Source of the DNA: Actinomycetes bacterium
GTDB lineage: Bacteria > Actinomycetota > Actinomycetes > S36-B12 > UBA10799
Length of the DNA stretch: 6,244 nucleotides
Reading direction: 5' to 3'
Assembly: GCA_029779995.1 (NCBI GenBank)
Contig: JAKOZM010000148.1
Location: 1 to 6,244, forward strand
This document shows positions 5,609-6,244 of this stretch, in pieces; positions within the stretch are counted from its first letter, which is position 1, and every line of letters starts with the position of its first letter. Both the position numbers and the translations under genes were made by a program. Below the pieces are notes generated by a model, which did not search any database, was not told the DNA's origin, and saw only the letters and a program-made list of their open reading frames with translations.

Positions 5609-6019
5609 CTAGCGCCTCGCGTATGCCGCGTCGAGCCCCACGAGGTCGAGCATCTCGGCCGCCCGCGCGCGAGCCTTGGCCTTGTCCCAGCCGAGCAGCC
5701 GGGGCACGGTGGCCACGTTGTCCAGGACGGTGCGGTGCGGGAAGAGCCCGGCATGCTGAATGACGTAGCCGATCCCCCGCCGCAGCTCGGCCTCGTCCAG
5801 CGCAGCCGTGTCACGCCCGTCGAGCCAGATCGACCCGGATGTCGGGGTGATCATCCGGTTGACCATCCGCAGGGTCGTCGTCTTGCCACACCCCGACGGC
5901 CCGACGAGCACCGTGATCTGCCCGGTCGGCGCCTCGAGCGTGAGGTCGTCGACTGCGACGCTGGGGGCGTGACCGGGCGCACCGGCATACCTCTTGGTCA
6001 CGCCCTCGAAGCGAATCAT
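5609..6019 (-). pseudogene. Osmoprotectant ABC transporter ATP-binding protein, 3'-truncated (OpuCA/ProV-like)
   Basis: The frame encodes 136 residues, the N-terminal part of an ABC ATPase that would energise glycine betaine/choline uptake. Walker A is GPSGCGKT (40-47) and the Q-loop is YVIQHAGLFPH (85-95, Q88). RRGIGYVIQHAGLFPHRT and the following VPRLLGW are characteristic of the OpuCA/ProV subgroup. The frame ends abruptly after YARR with TAG, just where relatives continue to the LSGGQ signature. Signature, Walker B, D-loop, H-loop and any C-terminal regulatory (CBS) domain are absent, so the product cannot hydrolyse ATP as a transporter subunit. The ATG at 6019 lacks a good ribosome site and may be leaderless. 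The cassette's first frame begins 33 bases downstream in the same frame. A same-strand binding-protein remnant at 1061-1672 is probably the other end of this operon. Confidence 0.88.
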
Positions 6020-6025
6020 TCCGAC

Positions 6026-6031
6026 ACGCTA
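6026..6031 (-). promoter_or_regulatory. Possible -10 box of a leaderless promoter for the truncated ATPase gene
   Basis: On the minus strand TAGCGT fits the TANNNT consensus and ends 6 bases before the ATG at 6019. That is the spacing expected if transcription starts at the start codon, and it would explain the poor ribosome site. A TTGACG at 6055-6060 is 23 bases upstream, too far for a standard -35 box, so the call is weak. Confidence 0.3.
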
Positions 6032-6079
6032 ACCCAGCCCTCGGACAGGGGCTCCGTCAAGGCGCTGAGACCCGGTAGA

Positions 6080-6244
6080 TCAGGGGACGATGACGGCGCG
6101 GCCGCGCAACGTCCCCGCGTGCAGTCGCTCGTATGCCGTGGGGCCGTCATCGAGCGCGAACGTCTCCGTCTCGACGTGGATAAGCCCGGCGCGAGCCAGG
6201 TCGAGGACCTCGAAGAGCTCGGAGCGAGTGCCCCAATAGAGGGT
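6080..6244 (-). CDS. Zinc-type alcohol dehydrogenase, C-terminal fragment
   Basis: A minus-strand frame open to the right edge ends at TGA 6080-6082 and encodes the last 54 residues of a protein: YWGTRSELFEVLDLARAG, then TFALDDGPTAYERLHAGTL and RGRAVIVP at the end. This is the typical C-terminus of medium-chain, zinc-dependent alcohol dehydrogenases, where the final helices complete the NAD(P)-binding domain and the GRAV-VP strand closes the fold. The catalytic zinc ligands lie outside the window, so substrate and cofactor cannot be named. It ends 60 bases upstream of the truncated ATPase gene on the same strand; no clear terminator lies between them, so read-through is possible. Confidence 0.8.
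   Translation of the reverse strand, partial: TLYWGTRSELFEVLDLARAGLIHVETETFALDDGPTAYERLHAGTLRGRAVIVP

Noticed and set aside
1..6244. CRISPR array or toxin-antitoxin pair
   Set aside because: No regularly spaced repeats are seen, and neither cassette protein has the size or motifs of common toxin-antitoxin families.

Overview
The window looks like a high-GC actinobacterial chromosome, most like Micrococcales/Intrasporangiaceae (Janibacter or Tetrasphaera type). That placement is inferred from codon use and recognised protein families, not from a marker gene. Host-like DNA at both ends (about 1-1620 and 5612-6244) is roughly 70% GC. The middle segment 3247-5575 is clearly lower, roughly in the mid-50s on hand-counted lines, and uses many A/T-ending codons.

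Layout from left to right. The 3' end of a cysteine-rich Fe-S oxidoreductase gene (+) ends in a hairpin terminator. A small lipoprotein gene (+, 438-950) follows, ending in a 21-bp perfect stem-loop. On the minus strand comes the C-terminal part of an osmoprotectant (glycine betaine/choline type) ABC transporter substrate-binding protein whose 5' half is missing. Directly upstream of it is a complete ISL3-family insertion sequence (1666-3100) with 25-bp imperfect terminal inverted repeats and a 7-of-8-matching target duplication. A lower-GC cassette of two overlapping minus-strand genes follows: a protein with two C-terminal membrane helices, then a divergent homologue of the histidine/phenylalanine ammonia-lyase (MIO enzyme) family. 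Next is the N-terminal half of an OpuCA/ProV-type ABC ATPase (minus), truncated after the Q-loop, and finally the 3' end of a zinc-type alcohol dehydrogenase gene (minus).

The ATPase and substrate-binding remnants share a strand and the order usual for an ATPase-permease-permease-binding-protein operon. The simplest reading is that one osmoprotectant uptake operon was destroyed: the end of the ATPase, the permease gene(s) and the start of the binding protein were replaced by the foreign cassette, with an IS element beside it. The cassette now lies in frame 33 bases behind the truncated ATPase and could be transcribed from that operon's promoter.

The most interesting content is the uncharacterised pair: an ammonia-lyase-like protein with an altered cofactor triad (GSG for ASG) and a lost catalytic tyrosine, coupled to a membrane protein. 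A second oddity is the octamer GTATGCCG, found six times in the host-like DNA and not at all in the IS or cassette.
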